A stretch of DNA of 64,000 nucleotides, taken from the NCBI GenBank assembly GCA_963922205.1, contig CAWUHX010000242.1, positions 496,001-560,000 on the forward strand, written 5' to 3'. The notes beneath the pieces were generated by a model, which saw only the letters and a program-made list of their open reading frames with translations, did no database searches and was not told the origin of the DNA. Shown here piece after piece: positions 32,101 to 44,100 of this stretch. This stretch comes from Romanomermis culicivorax. Taxonomy: Eukaryota > Nematoda > Enoplea > Mermithida > Mermithidae. Position numbers and translations under genes: made by a program. The first letter of the stretch is position 1. Each line of letters starts with the position of its first letter.

Positions 32101-35100
32101 TGACTGTTTTGAGTTTCGAATATTGACACTTATGGATTTAAAAAGATCGTGAATTCCAAAGAAGTCGCCATTTTGACCATGTTTGATTCTAAAATATCCG
32201 TTTCTTCCAAACCTAAAAACTGCCGAACATCCATTTTTGTCCCGAAAAATGCCTGAAAAACTGATTTTTTCTCGTTTTAGGTCCCAAAGTAATTTCCCGC
32301 TTAATCACCGTCGATCATTTGGACCAAGTTTGTAAAATAGTCGGACGTCGTCCGGTCATCTGGGACAATTTATTCGCCAACGACTACGACATAATGCGTC
32401 GTTTATTTTTGGGTCCCTTCACCGGTCGTCCCGTAGCCGTCAAATCTCGAACGAACGGTTTCCTATTGAATCCAAATTGTCAATACGAAGCCAATTTTAC
32501 GCCGTTGTTCACGTTAGCCGCTTGGAACGTGGCGTTGAACGATCTTCCGACGTCGGCGGCGACGAGCGCTCAAAATTCGTCGCATAAAACGTCCGACGAC
32601 GATTTTTTAGAACCGGGCGGAGAAATGAAATGCGGTTTAGACGAAATAGAATTGCCCTTGTCGTCTATGTATAATCCGGAATCGATTTTCAATAGAGCTT
32701 TGGAACATTGGGTGACGATCGCCGGCGTGAATCGGCCGGCGATTTTTTATAAAGCGACGCCGGCGGCCACGTTGCCCGAAGAAAAAATGGACGCGGCGCC
32801 GCCCGGTGATATCGACGGCGTTTCTCGAGCGGCGTTTCTAAGCGTCGCGGAAAAAGAGTAAGATTCAGTTTGAAAAAATGCACCTCAAATTACGCCTACT
32901 CTAAAATCTGAGGTTGGCGACGTTTTTCGTGTTTTTCTCGAGACGAATGACGTCAAACGGTGGGTGTAATGCCCAAAATTGACGTTTTTGACCATCTTGT
33001 GTTCAAAAATTGACATTTTCCATCAAAAATAGTTATTTTTCAGTATTTTTGCAACCGATGGTATGGATGTCCCTATGACTACCATATGGCTAGCCATAGG
33101 ATTGAAAAATCCTGTAGGGGGTCGCCCAATGGCCAACCATATGCCCAACGATTTCTTGGGGGGGTCCTATAGTATTTCCTCCCAATTACATGTATGGATA
33201 TTCCGGAAAGCATTGCCAAAAAGCTGCGGCTCGATTTGGGACGAAAACCGTCCAAGTGTAAACTCATGAAAATTTTCAATTTTTTCATTTTACACTGAAT
33301 CTAAAAATTTTTAATGTAAACAGATCAACGCCGCAATTAATCGCGGAATCGCCGCAGCAACCCACACCCAACGACAACATTCAACAAGTGGTCCAGTGTG
33401 CCGCTCGTCAAGCCGTCAACAGTCTGTCGTGCGAGTACGCCGACGTCGTCGTCAATCTTAACGGCGTTTATAACGTTTTGGAACTTGACGGCCCAACGAC
33501 GACGACTACGCTTAACGTTTCGCCGGACGACGATCGTTACGACGCGGCGGCTCAATTTTTGTTGGATTACGACGCCGAATTAACGGACGTCGTTTCGGGC
33601 AGCGCCGCGTCGGTCGTTTCTTCGATAGACGAGATGATAGTGGAAGATGCGGGCGGCGCTGATAAGAAAGGTTTCGATGGAAATTTTTTCGAAATTATAA
33701 GAAGAAAAAACTGAGAATTTCCAGAATTCGAAAAGTTGAGGTGTAAAGCGGGTTTTCCATATAAAAGTTTGTGAAAATTTTAGGAAGAAGTAAACTTTAA
33801 TTTCAAGAATTTGGAAATCTGGGAGCAAAAATAAATTTTTTTAGAGTTATTGAAGTTCGAAAATTAAACATATGGAAATATGTAGAAATTCAAAAAGGAA
33901 CAAAACTGTGAATTTGTACAATTCAAAATTTTGAAGTAAAAGTTGTTCTTCATATAGAAATTTCTATAAAATTTATAAGAACAAAACTGAATTTTTTTTT
34001 AAATTTGTAGAATTCGAAAAAATAATTTCAAGAGGAATTTTCAAAAATTCTCAGCGGAACAGAAACGAGAATTTTTTAGAATTTTGAAGATTCAAAAATT
34101 TAATGTAAAGCGTGTCTTTCTCAGCAATTTGTTAGGAATTAGAGGTCCCCAAGGTCGAAAATTTAGGTAGGGATAAAATCGTAAATTTTAAGGCTACCCT
34201 TAAAATTTAACGCTACTTGAAATATGCCGTGACCTTTTTTTTTGCTCCCTACTTTTTTGCAGAGGAGGGGGAGTTGTTGCAGTGCTCTAACCACATGCAA
34301 CTTACAAAAATGAATAAAGGCCCCTACTTTATGTTTTTTACAGTCAAAAAACATTTACTATTCCAGCTCCCAATCATGCAACTTCAATGCACTAATTATA
34401 TGTACAAAATAGTCACACTTTGAAGATTGTCAAGCCAACTGATTCCTGCACATTTCAATAATCGGACACAGCATACTTTTGGAAACATTATTTGAACCAG
34501 CATCTGCAGCAGTATGAGCTTATTTCGTCCCTGCTAAGGCTTGGAACAATGCGGCTTTAGTATTATTAATCCCATTACATTATGAACTACGAGTTTGAAA
34601 CCAAGCACCACTCCTGATCCACGTCAACAGACCTCACATGTCTCAACTCATAGCAGGAAAGTATGCCACAGCGATTATACCCCATAACAGCGCATCTCAA
34701 AACAGCGCGACCCGAAACACCGCAATTAAAAATAGCGCATCTCAAAACAGCGCATCTCAAAACAGCGCAACCCAAAACAGCGTAACTGCAAAATAGCGTG
34801 GCCTAAAATAGCGCAACTGCAAAACAGCGCACTGCGAATCAGCGCAAATGTATAGTACTAGTTCGAAAAGTTGAAAATTTTAGAGAAAATTCAATTTTTT
34901 CAAATTTTTTTACTTTTAAAATTGAAATTTTTTATTTTTCTTGGTGAAAAATCTCATATTATTACAATCAAAACATTTTTCACAAATTTTTTCCTGCTTA
35001 AAATCAAATTTGGGACAATTTTTCTTCAAAAATAGCGGAATATGTCAGTTAACAATGCTCTAAAAATTGGAAATTTTGGTAAAAAAATTCAAATTTTACA

Positions 35101-38100
35101 AATTTTCCGATTTTAAATTCAAGTTTTTGACCATTTTTTGGCTAAAAAACTCCACATTACTACAATTTTAGAAAAATTTCTTACAAATTTTTCAAATTGC
35201 GACCAATTTTTGGCGGAAAATTTCACATTACAGTTTTTTTACAAATTTTTTACGTGTAAACTCAAATTTGCGACAATTTTTCTTCAAGAATAGCAAAAAA
35301 TTTCAATTTACAATCATTTGAAATATGTACATTTAAAAAAAATCAAATTTTACAAATTTTTCGACTGTTTAAATTCTGATTTGCGACCATTTTTTGGCTA
35401 AAAATTTCATATCACATTTTTAAAATCATTTTTCTACAAATTTTAGCCGTGTAAACTCAAATTTGCGACAATTTTTCTAAAAAAATTGCAAAAAATTTCA
35501 ATTTACAATCATTTGAAATATGTAAATTTAAAAAAAATCAAATTTTACAAATTTTTCGACTGTTTAAATTCTGATTTGCGACCATTTTTTGGCTAAAAAT
35601 TTAAACCAAACAAACTGTATCATGAAATTGACCGAAGAATTCAAACGTTGACGACAAGATTTGATGAAGGTCAAATTGAGATACAAGATTTTTTGGGCGG
35701 CATTGCTTACAATTTGGCGAAACCAGTTGGTTTTTAGTGTTGATTTTTAGAAGTTTGACCAATTTGTTGATTCTTGTGAATAAACTTTTGTATTTTTAGT
35801 AAACTCTAACAAGTTGGGCTTTGTTTTGTCATTATCAATCTAAATCTTAAATTCGTCACTCGTTTTTTATTAAAAAAGTTAACAATATTCTGAATCCTAA
35901 TTCATAATTTCATTACTCGTATTTTTATCAAAAAATTCACATATAATTTATAAAATGCGATTTTCAGTTGCGCTGTTTTGTAGTGCGCTATTTTGCGGTG
36001 CGCTGTTTGGCAGTTGCGCTGTTTTGCAGTCGCGCTGTTTTGAGTCGCGCCGTTTTGGCTTACGCTGTTTTGAGAGGCGCTGTTTTGAGATGCGCTATTT
36101 TGGGTCGCGCTGTTTTGAGATGCGCTGTTTTGCAGATATGCCGCCACAGCTTGGGTAACCATATGTGCACAGAAGACCCAACGCAGAAGCGGGGAAAAGG
36201 AAAGGAGAGCATGAAGATGAAGAATTTTAAGAACATAATGTTTTTCTTCCCAAGAGGCGATTTTTCAATAAATCACATATACATAAGTCATTATTTCATC
36301 TCCCAATTATATTTATAATGATTTCCTACAAGTAGTATATATTAATGTGCTGATATCCTTTCCTAAAAATCGCCATTTGGCACAGAAGTTGCATACTTTC
36401 CCATTATGATTTGCTCAGTAAATGTGTCAAAAAGAGCAGTGAGTAATTCCTCAGAATCACACATTGTGCAATTTTTCTCGAATTACTATAACCTACTGGG
36501 GAGAGGATGAGGTCTACCAAAATTTTTTGCTATAGTGAGCTGTTTTTATGGGGGTAATAGTGATCGTACGGGGTCCCCGTCCCCGTAAGGATACCGGGGA
36601 TCCCCGGCGTTTTCGTCACCGTCCCCGGTCTAAAAAAGTCATCGGGGATTCCGTTTTTCGGGGAATTTCATTTTAGTAATGCAATTTGTTCAGCATACCA
36701 CATTTTCCGTTAACTAATATAACTACACTTTAATTTATTAGGTACAAAACAACGAACAAAATTATAGAAAAAGTATTTGAGATCGTTTTTCTAATTTTTC
36801 AACTTCAACTTTCAATTTAGCCTTTAAATGATTATGTCAAAGTCAACGTTTCAATTGGATCGTATGGGTAATATTCGAGAAAACATTCGAACTCCTCATT
36901 TATGCCAGAAAATTGGAGACTAACAACAAAATGTTTTCAGCTATATAGAACATTCATATTTGCGAGCGAAAAAAATCGAGTCTGGTCAGGGTTTTTTAGG
37001 TTAATTAGGAGCCATGGCTTCTAAAAACTCTGAGTGACTCCTAAAAATTTAGGGGCACAAGCCAACATGGCTTATAAAAATTTGAGCCTAACGACCCTTT
37101 TGATTGGGTGAGTTTCCTGTCCGGAGATGCATTCTTATGCGTTTTTAAGAAAACATATCGAAAATTTTCTGGCGCTTCGCGTTGGATTTCAAATCACTTA
37201 TGATTCTTGTTATCATTTATGTTGTGCTGGCTTATAGCTTTTAAACATGAGCATGTTATGGATGAATGTTTGACATTGTATTGTTTTTTCACATATTTGA
37301 CTAAAACCTAGATTTTTCTAGTTTATTTCCACAAAATCGTTTTGTGGTTCTTTAGAATTTTCGACTTTCGGGAAGATAACTTTTTGCATTGGGAAAATGA
37401 TTAAACTTGGGACCATAGCAGAGGTTCTTCTGTCTGAAAAAGTCATTCAATTCATTGCTGCTTGCCTATTTTAGTTTGCCTGACTGAAAACATGTTGAAT
37501 TCACTGAAAAGTTAGACTTTTCAGGCAGGAAATAGATATTAAAAATAGTCATTTTCTAACGATATAGAATATCAAAATCCAAATTTTTTCCGATGCTCTG
37601 CACCGCATTAATTACCGATCGGTATCCTAGTCCAAAGTAAAATATCTATCACACTTTTTTATGGTTTATACCAGTGTTTTTTTTGCACTGTGCAAAACTT
37701 TTTCCGCTCGTGCAAAACTTTTTTTTCAGATTTTTTGCACCTTGCAAAAAAATATTTAAGTGCGAAAAAAATTTGGTATTTTCATATAGAAAAGATGCAT
37801 TCTGGTGCATTCTAGTAGGTGCAAAGCTCAAAATTTTCCGGCGCTTCGCGCCGGTTATAGATTTAATAAGCATTATTATTTGTTCCCTAGCTCAGGTGCA
37901 GCTTCTGGCATGTTTACCTTCACTTATCACTTAATCTATTTTCATCATCCTAAACGTATTATCTCATGTTTTAATTGGTAATCTTCAATATTTTATCTTG
38001 ATATATAATGAAGATTCATATTTTTTCCTTGACACATTTTTTGAGAAGGATCAATACGTCCAGTCTAAATTGTTTGAAGCGATTGATCCTTCCTCAACGT

Positions 38101-41100
38101 AAAATCAATTCGAAAGCTGTATGGAAGTAGTTTTTGGACATTTCTACTCTTCTACCTCATATCATTTCGGCCAAGTTCATGAGAGTTTGCAAATGAATTA
38201 CTGGTTTTAAAATTTTTCAAATAAAAAATTTCTAGAAAGTACGAATTTTGAACAGAAAATTCGAATGTAATTCTTGAAATAAATGTTCGGAAAATTGATT
38301 TTCTAGTGTCGCTGAATGTCAATACCCAGAAAAATTTTCCGGCGCTTGGCGCCGGAAACATTACTATAATACACATGTGGGTGGATGGGTATAATAGATA
38401 TGCATAAGCGTTTATATTAACTTACAAAGTTGTGCTAGACGTAGTTCTATTTTAAGCATTATTGAGTGACCCTATATGGTTTTGTATAGTGTAGGTAGTT
38501 ATCGAGATCTTTTAGTCATGTCTAGGCTGATGGAGTCAGTTGAATATATTACTGAATGAGGCAGACAATGTTGTAAGAATATTGTCATAGTTTTTAATTG
38601 ATTGGGTACATACTTGACTTGAAAAATCAAGATTTGTGTCCTGGAAAATTCTCAACTCGCATGCTTGATTGATTTCAGATTTATAATAGATTATATACAG
38701 ATTTTATTGACTTCAGATAATATAAATGAGTACTCATGCAGTATTTAATGTATGTGAAAATATCTCTCCCCGTCCCCGAAAGAACGGGGGAAACTCCTCC
38801 CCGTCCCCGAAAAAATCTGTCCCTGTACGATCACTTGGGGGTAGTAAATGAATTTACAAATCTAAGACGGGGGTAATACCCCCCATACCCCCCATGGGGT
38901 GCTCTGTTAGGAATTCTGCGAGGACCAAACACGGGATTTTTCAAATTTTTCCAATTCTTAACGTAGAAAGCGTCCTTTCCATGGAGAAATTTGTGTCCAT
39001 TCTGACTAAATATTCTCCAAATTCGAAAATTCATTGTTTTTTTTTTTTAATTTTTTAGAAATTTTCAAAAAATATTATTGAAAATTTTTGGATCGTAATT
39101 CGAAAATCTAAAATAAAGCATGCTTCACATACAAGAATTTGTTGAAATTCTTATGAAGAATAAAACCGAATTTTTTAGAATTCTGAGAATTCGAAAATTT
39201 GAAGTGTAAAACGTGTTTTCATGCAGAAATTCTGAGAAAAACAAAACAGAGAATTTCTAGAATTTTTACAATTCGAGAATTGAGGGTTATTACGTCTTCT
39301 TTTTGAGAATTCTGAAAAAAACGGAAGTGGATTTTTTTTCAAGACTTCTGAAATTCAGCATAAAGCGTGCGTTGCGTGTTTTTTATAAACTCCTAGAAAA
39401 AACTGAAATTTTTAAAAATTTTCAGAGTTCGAAAATTCAAGATAAAGTGTGTATTTCATACCTATTCTCGAAAGAACGACCCTGGAATTTTTCAAAATTT
39501 TCAGAATTCTAAAATTTAAGCTAAAACGTATTTTTATAGCAATTTTGAGAAGGAAAAATTAAATTTTTCAGAATTTTTGGAATTCTAAAATTCAACGTAT
39601 CGCCTGTTTTCCATAAAAATTTGTAGAAATTCCGAAAAGAAAAAAACTGAGAATTTTTACTATTCGAAATTTCAGAAATTTATCTTCATTCTGAGAGGAA
39701 TAAAATTTAAAATTGTCATAAATCGAAATTCAATGCGAGGCGTGTCTTCCGCATTAATTTGTTAAAATTCTGAAAAGAACAAAACGGATAATTTCAAAAA
39801 TTTGAAAATTTAGGCTAAAGGTTTTTTAATAGAAATTTGTACAAATTGTGGGAGCAAAAAAACACATTTTTTAGAATTTTCAGATTTGGAAACTCAACGT
39901 AATTTTGTAGAAATTGTGAGGTAAACCAACCTGATAATTTTCAAAATTCGAAAATTTGTTGTAAAGCGCGTCTTTCTTCTGAAAAGAAATGATTTTTTAG
40001 AATTTTGATGCTTTGAAAAACGGGACGTGTCAAGCTTGTTCTTCATAACAAGTTTTAGAACTTATTAAAAAATGAAAGTTTTAGCTAGAACGTTTTTTCG
40101 TAGCAATACTCCAAGAGGAAAAAATTGAATTTTTTTTTAAATTTTCAGTGGTAGAAAATTTAAATTTACGCACTTTTTTTAGAAACAAATTTTTGCACAA
40201 TTTCCAAAGCAATGTCCGGTTCTAGTATGCAAATCGACGATATCGAAAGCAGTCCCGCCACGTCGAATCGAGAAGAAAAATCGCTCGATTCATCATCATC
40301 ACAAAACGGTTTATGTCGATCTGATTTGGCTTTGTTATGCAGTTTTTTCTATCTCCCCTTCGAAAATGGTATTGTTTGTAAGCAAACGTTGAACGATTTG
40401 ATGTGGTTGAACGGAAATCTGTTCGAATCGGAGGATAAACAGATGGTAAGTTTCTCAAAATGGCGTCTTTGCAAATTTTTCAATTTCAATGATTCCCTTA
40501 CATGTAACGGGGTCGTGAGGTCTGGGGGGAGGTCGAGCGACCTTTTTGGGGCCGGGGGCATACATGCACGTGGGCGGGGGTTGCTCCCCAGCAGATTTTT
40601 ATTGACCTCTAGCAAATCCTTGCTGACCCTCAGCAGATTTGACTCCCTCAGCAACGATTGAGAAGTTGACGAAGGAAAATGAGCAAGAGAGAAGAGAAAG
40701 TCGTCATAAAAATGGAAATTATGCTGTAGTTGAACAATTTTTCTAAACAAAGCATACTTGATTCCAAAGGTGTAACATTAAAACTTTAAAAAGTGCTGAC
40801 TTATCAAATTATTCCACATATCTGACTAATATAGTTGTAAGAATATGCTGTTTGGGTGTTAGAAAACCTATCTACGACTTTTCTATCAAAAACGGAAAAA
40901 TTTTTGTATTCCCCCCCCCTGTCCTGGTCTAACCCCAGCAGAATTTATGTGCTGTGCATGTATGGCCGATAGTCACTGATTCTCGAAATTTTAGGGGGAG
41001 GCGTCTCTGAAGAAAAAAAATTTATTTTTTCACCATAAAAAGTCCGAAAAGGATTCAAAAAATAGAAATATTTGTCTAAATTGGCATTTTTGACCATTTT

Positions 41101-44100
41101 TTATTTAAAAATATTTACATTTTTCATCAAAAAATTGACATTTTTCAGTATATTTCCAATGAAAAGTATGGAGGTCTCTATGACCACCATAGGGCCAGTC
41201 GTAGGATACGAAAATCCTGGGAAGGGGGTCGCCTAATGGCTAGCCATATGGCCAACGATTTCTGGGGGAGGGGATTCCTATAGCACTTCCTCCCCTCAAT
41301 TACATGTACGTTCTATACATATTTTATATTGATAAAAATTCTCGAATGTTTGAAAACCGATAGAAATTTATATTTTCAGCCTATACTCCACAACGAAGAG
41401 AAAGAACGGCGCCTAGCTCATATACAAAAAATATGCAAATTAGTCGATAATTTATGCTCAAAATTATCCAAATGTCCAAATCGTAGCTTCGTTTTCGACG
41501 TTTATCAACACGCCTATGATCTGCAAGGCGTTTTGAATATCTTACTTTCATTCTTGCAATGGGCTGAAATGTTTAGGATACCGGTTACCGAAGTTCTGAA
41601 TCGGAAAGGTTATAGTTTTATGTCATTTTGTTGAAGGTTTCATGAAATACAATATTCAAAAATTTTATTGATTTCATCTGAAAACTCAATTCTTATCATT
41701 TTTATTATAATTGAAGGAATCAGTTCAAAAATGATCCTCGGCGAAGCGCCCGTCATTGGAAAAATGCCTGGTATAATTTTAGTTGTGTATTTAACTTTCG
41801 GAACATTTTTTTATTTCACGGAATTTTCTTCGCAGATGAGACTCCCGGTGATTTCGAACCTTGGATCAGTAGATGCTCGTTTTTGACCGAATGTCAGGTA
41901 AAATGAGCAATTTTCTGGATTCTGATCTGTTAAAATTGGAAAAATTTAGTTTCATTGACATTTTGGGGTGCAAAATGCTGCTACGAGACCTCTCGACAGG
42001 GCAAATCATGGTATCCAAACCCCATACCTGTAAGACCCCCGACCAGTTGGGGGGGGGGGTAGGAAAAAGTCGAAATTTTTCCCAAAAAAACCCAAAAAAC
42101 ATACACTTTTTGCTAATTTTTTTAATTTTTTCCAAACTGGGGGGGGGGGGTTGGGGGGTAAATGATTTTGGGTACAGGGTTGGCCAAGTTGGGGGGGTCC
42201 CTCCCAACCCCCCCAAGTACAGGTATGCCAAACCCGACAATTTGAGGACCAAATCTGGAAGAAGTGGCCAATTTTTAGGCTAAAAATCAGAATTTTGATC
42301 GGAATAGTTTGAGAAGGTCAAATTTTTCAATGCGGAAATTTTGAGACGTAAACGTTCATTTTCTAGATATTTTCAATCGTTTTTGAAGCCAAATTTGAAA
42401 TTTTAGCCACGAACGAAGAAGGTCAGCCGGCTTTTTAATGGGTGGGAGAGGTCATTGTCATCGATTGTCCCAAATTTTAGGGAGGGTATTTTGAGCAAGA
42501 ATATTTCGATTTTTTCGATTGAAAAGTCTTAAAACGGTTCAGAAAGTAGGATTTTTTGTATATAGACCCAAAAATTGTAATTCTTCCCTCGATTAATGAG
42601 TGTGAAAAATTGTTCAGAGGATTAAATTCATGTCTAAAAACCAAAAAGTTTGGATTAGTTCGATTAAGGTCGGGGATTTTTCGTCTTAAAAACAAATGTC
42701 ATTCTTTTCGACTAAAAAATCTGAGGAATTAAAAGGAATATTTGTTTAAAAACCAAAAAATCGATTTTAAAGTAAAAATTTTAGTCGAAAAGCAGAAGAA
42801 TTCGAATTTTTTCGATTGAAAAGTCTCAAAAACGGTTCAGAAAATAGCAACTTTTGTCTAAAAAAAAATTACGATTCTTTCGAATTAAAAGTCTGAAAAA
42901 TAGTCACAAAATAGAAATGTTACTCTAAAAACGGAAAACTAGTTTTTTTCGGTTGAGGAGTCCGGAAATCGGTGTAAAAAATTGAAGTTTTTGGTAGAAA
43001 ACGAAAGATTTAGATTTTCCCATAAAAAAGTCTGAAGAACGAAAAAGGAAAGGTGAATTTTAATCTGAAAAAACGAAAAAAAATCCGATTTTTCCGGTTG
43101 GAACGTGTAAAAAACGAGTTGAAAAAAATTTTTTGTCTGAAACCAAAAATTTAGATTTTTTTCGATAAAAAAGCCTGACTGTTTGTCTATAAACCGGGAA
43201 AAATTTTTATTTTCCCATTAAAGAATCTGAAAAACGTTAAAGTAGTTAATTAGGGCTCCAAAAATGACATTTTTGACCTTGTTTGTTAAAAAGTGAGCAT
43301 TTCATACCAAGAAATTAACATTTCAAAACTTTTTTATACCTAAAGTACGGTGTTCTTACAACTGGCCCATTTTTACAAGCACGCCTCTGACCCCCTTACC
43401 CCGAGGAAGGGCACTAACCTCCCAGGGATATGCGTTGATAAATGATTTTTTTGCTCAAAGCACCTTGAATTCCCAATTTTCTAGATTTGGCTAGGCCTCG
43501 AGCAAGCCTTCGACCTTTTGGGCGGTCCTAAAAGGCCGCTTTTATCGCACCTAGCAGCGATGCGTATCGGCGCCGTCGTCGACCCGATTTTACATTTTCG
43601 ACCTATGAATTCGTCGCAGAATCATCATAGTAGACAATTGGTATACGAATTTTTATTCGAGAATTTGATTCCGAGAATCGTTGACAATTGGTCGCTTCGG
43701 TTGGAAATTCTAGAAATGGCCGATCGCCAATTATTAATCGAAGTTTTGGGCGATAGGTAAAATTGGAATAAAAATTTGAAGAATGACTGTGTGACGAATT
43801 AAATTTCAAATTTAATTACGCGATTTTTTTTATTTGATCTTGCATCTTAATTCAGAACAAACTTTTTTGCGACGCAAACACTTTTTAAGATTTTTGGGTC
43901 CATTTCTCGATTCAAAAATCGAATTTTTCTTCGTTTGCGAAAAAGTCGACTTTGCATTTTACGACGGAATGATTTCGAACAACGATAACGATCTTGAAAG
44001 TGGAAAATCGTCCACCTTAATTGGTTTTTGCGCGGCGATTTTCGATCAATCGGAGTCGTCTCGTAGATGTTTTTTGTCGAAAATGAAGCTAAAATACGAA

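Larger units (their letters stand above)
33671..40209 (+). other. OGA intron 7 (6.5 kb), repeat-filled
   Basis: The outer parts (33715-34190 and 38880-40200) are diverged arrays built from pieces such as GAATTTTTAGAATTTTCAGAATTCGAAAATT and TAAAGCGTGTCTTTC. Between them lie the foldback element (about 34687-36140) and the hAT-like element at 36558-38836, which appear to have been inserted into the array. No coding exon is seen inside; a missed small exon cannot be excluded. Confidence 0.55.

Noticed and set aside
33079-33288. Short frames inside the TACATGTA-family copies
   Set aside because: Not conserved in frame among the three copies.
34690-36135. CRISPR-like array
   Set aside because: The 15-16-bp units have no unique spacers of constant length, are arranged as inverted terminal arrays, and the genome is eukaryotic.
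35968-36318. 116-codon frame with Ala/Val/Leu/Arg repeats
   Set aside because: Translation of the GCGCTGTTTTG array of the foldback element.
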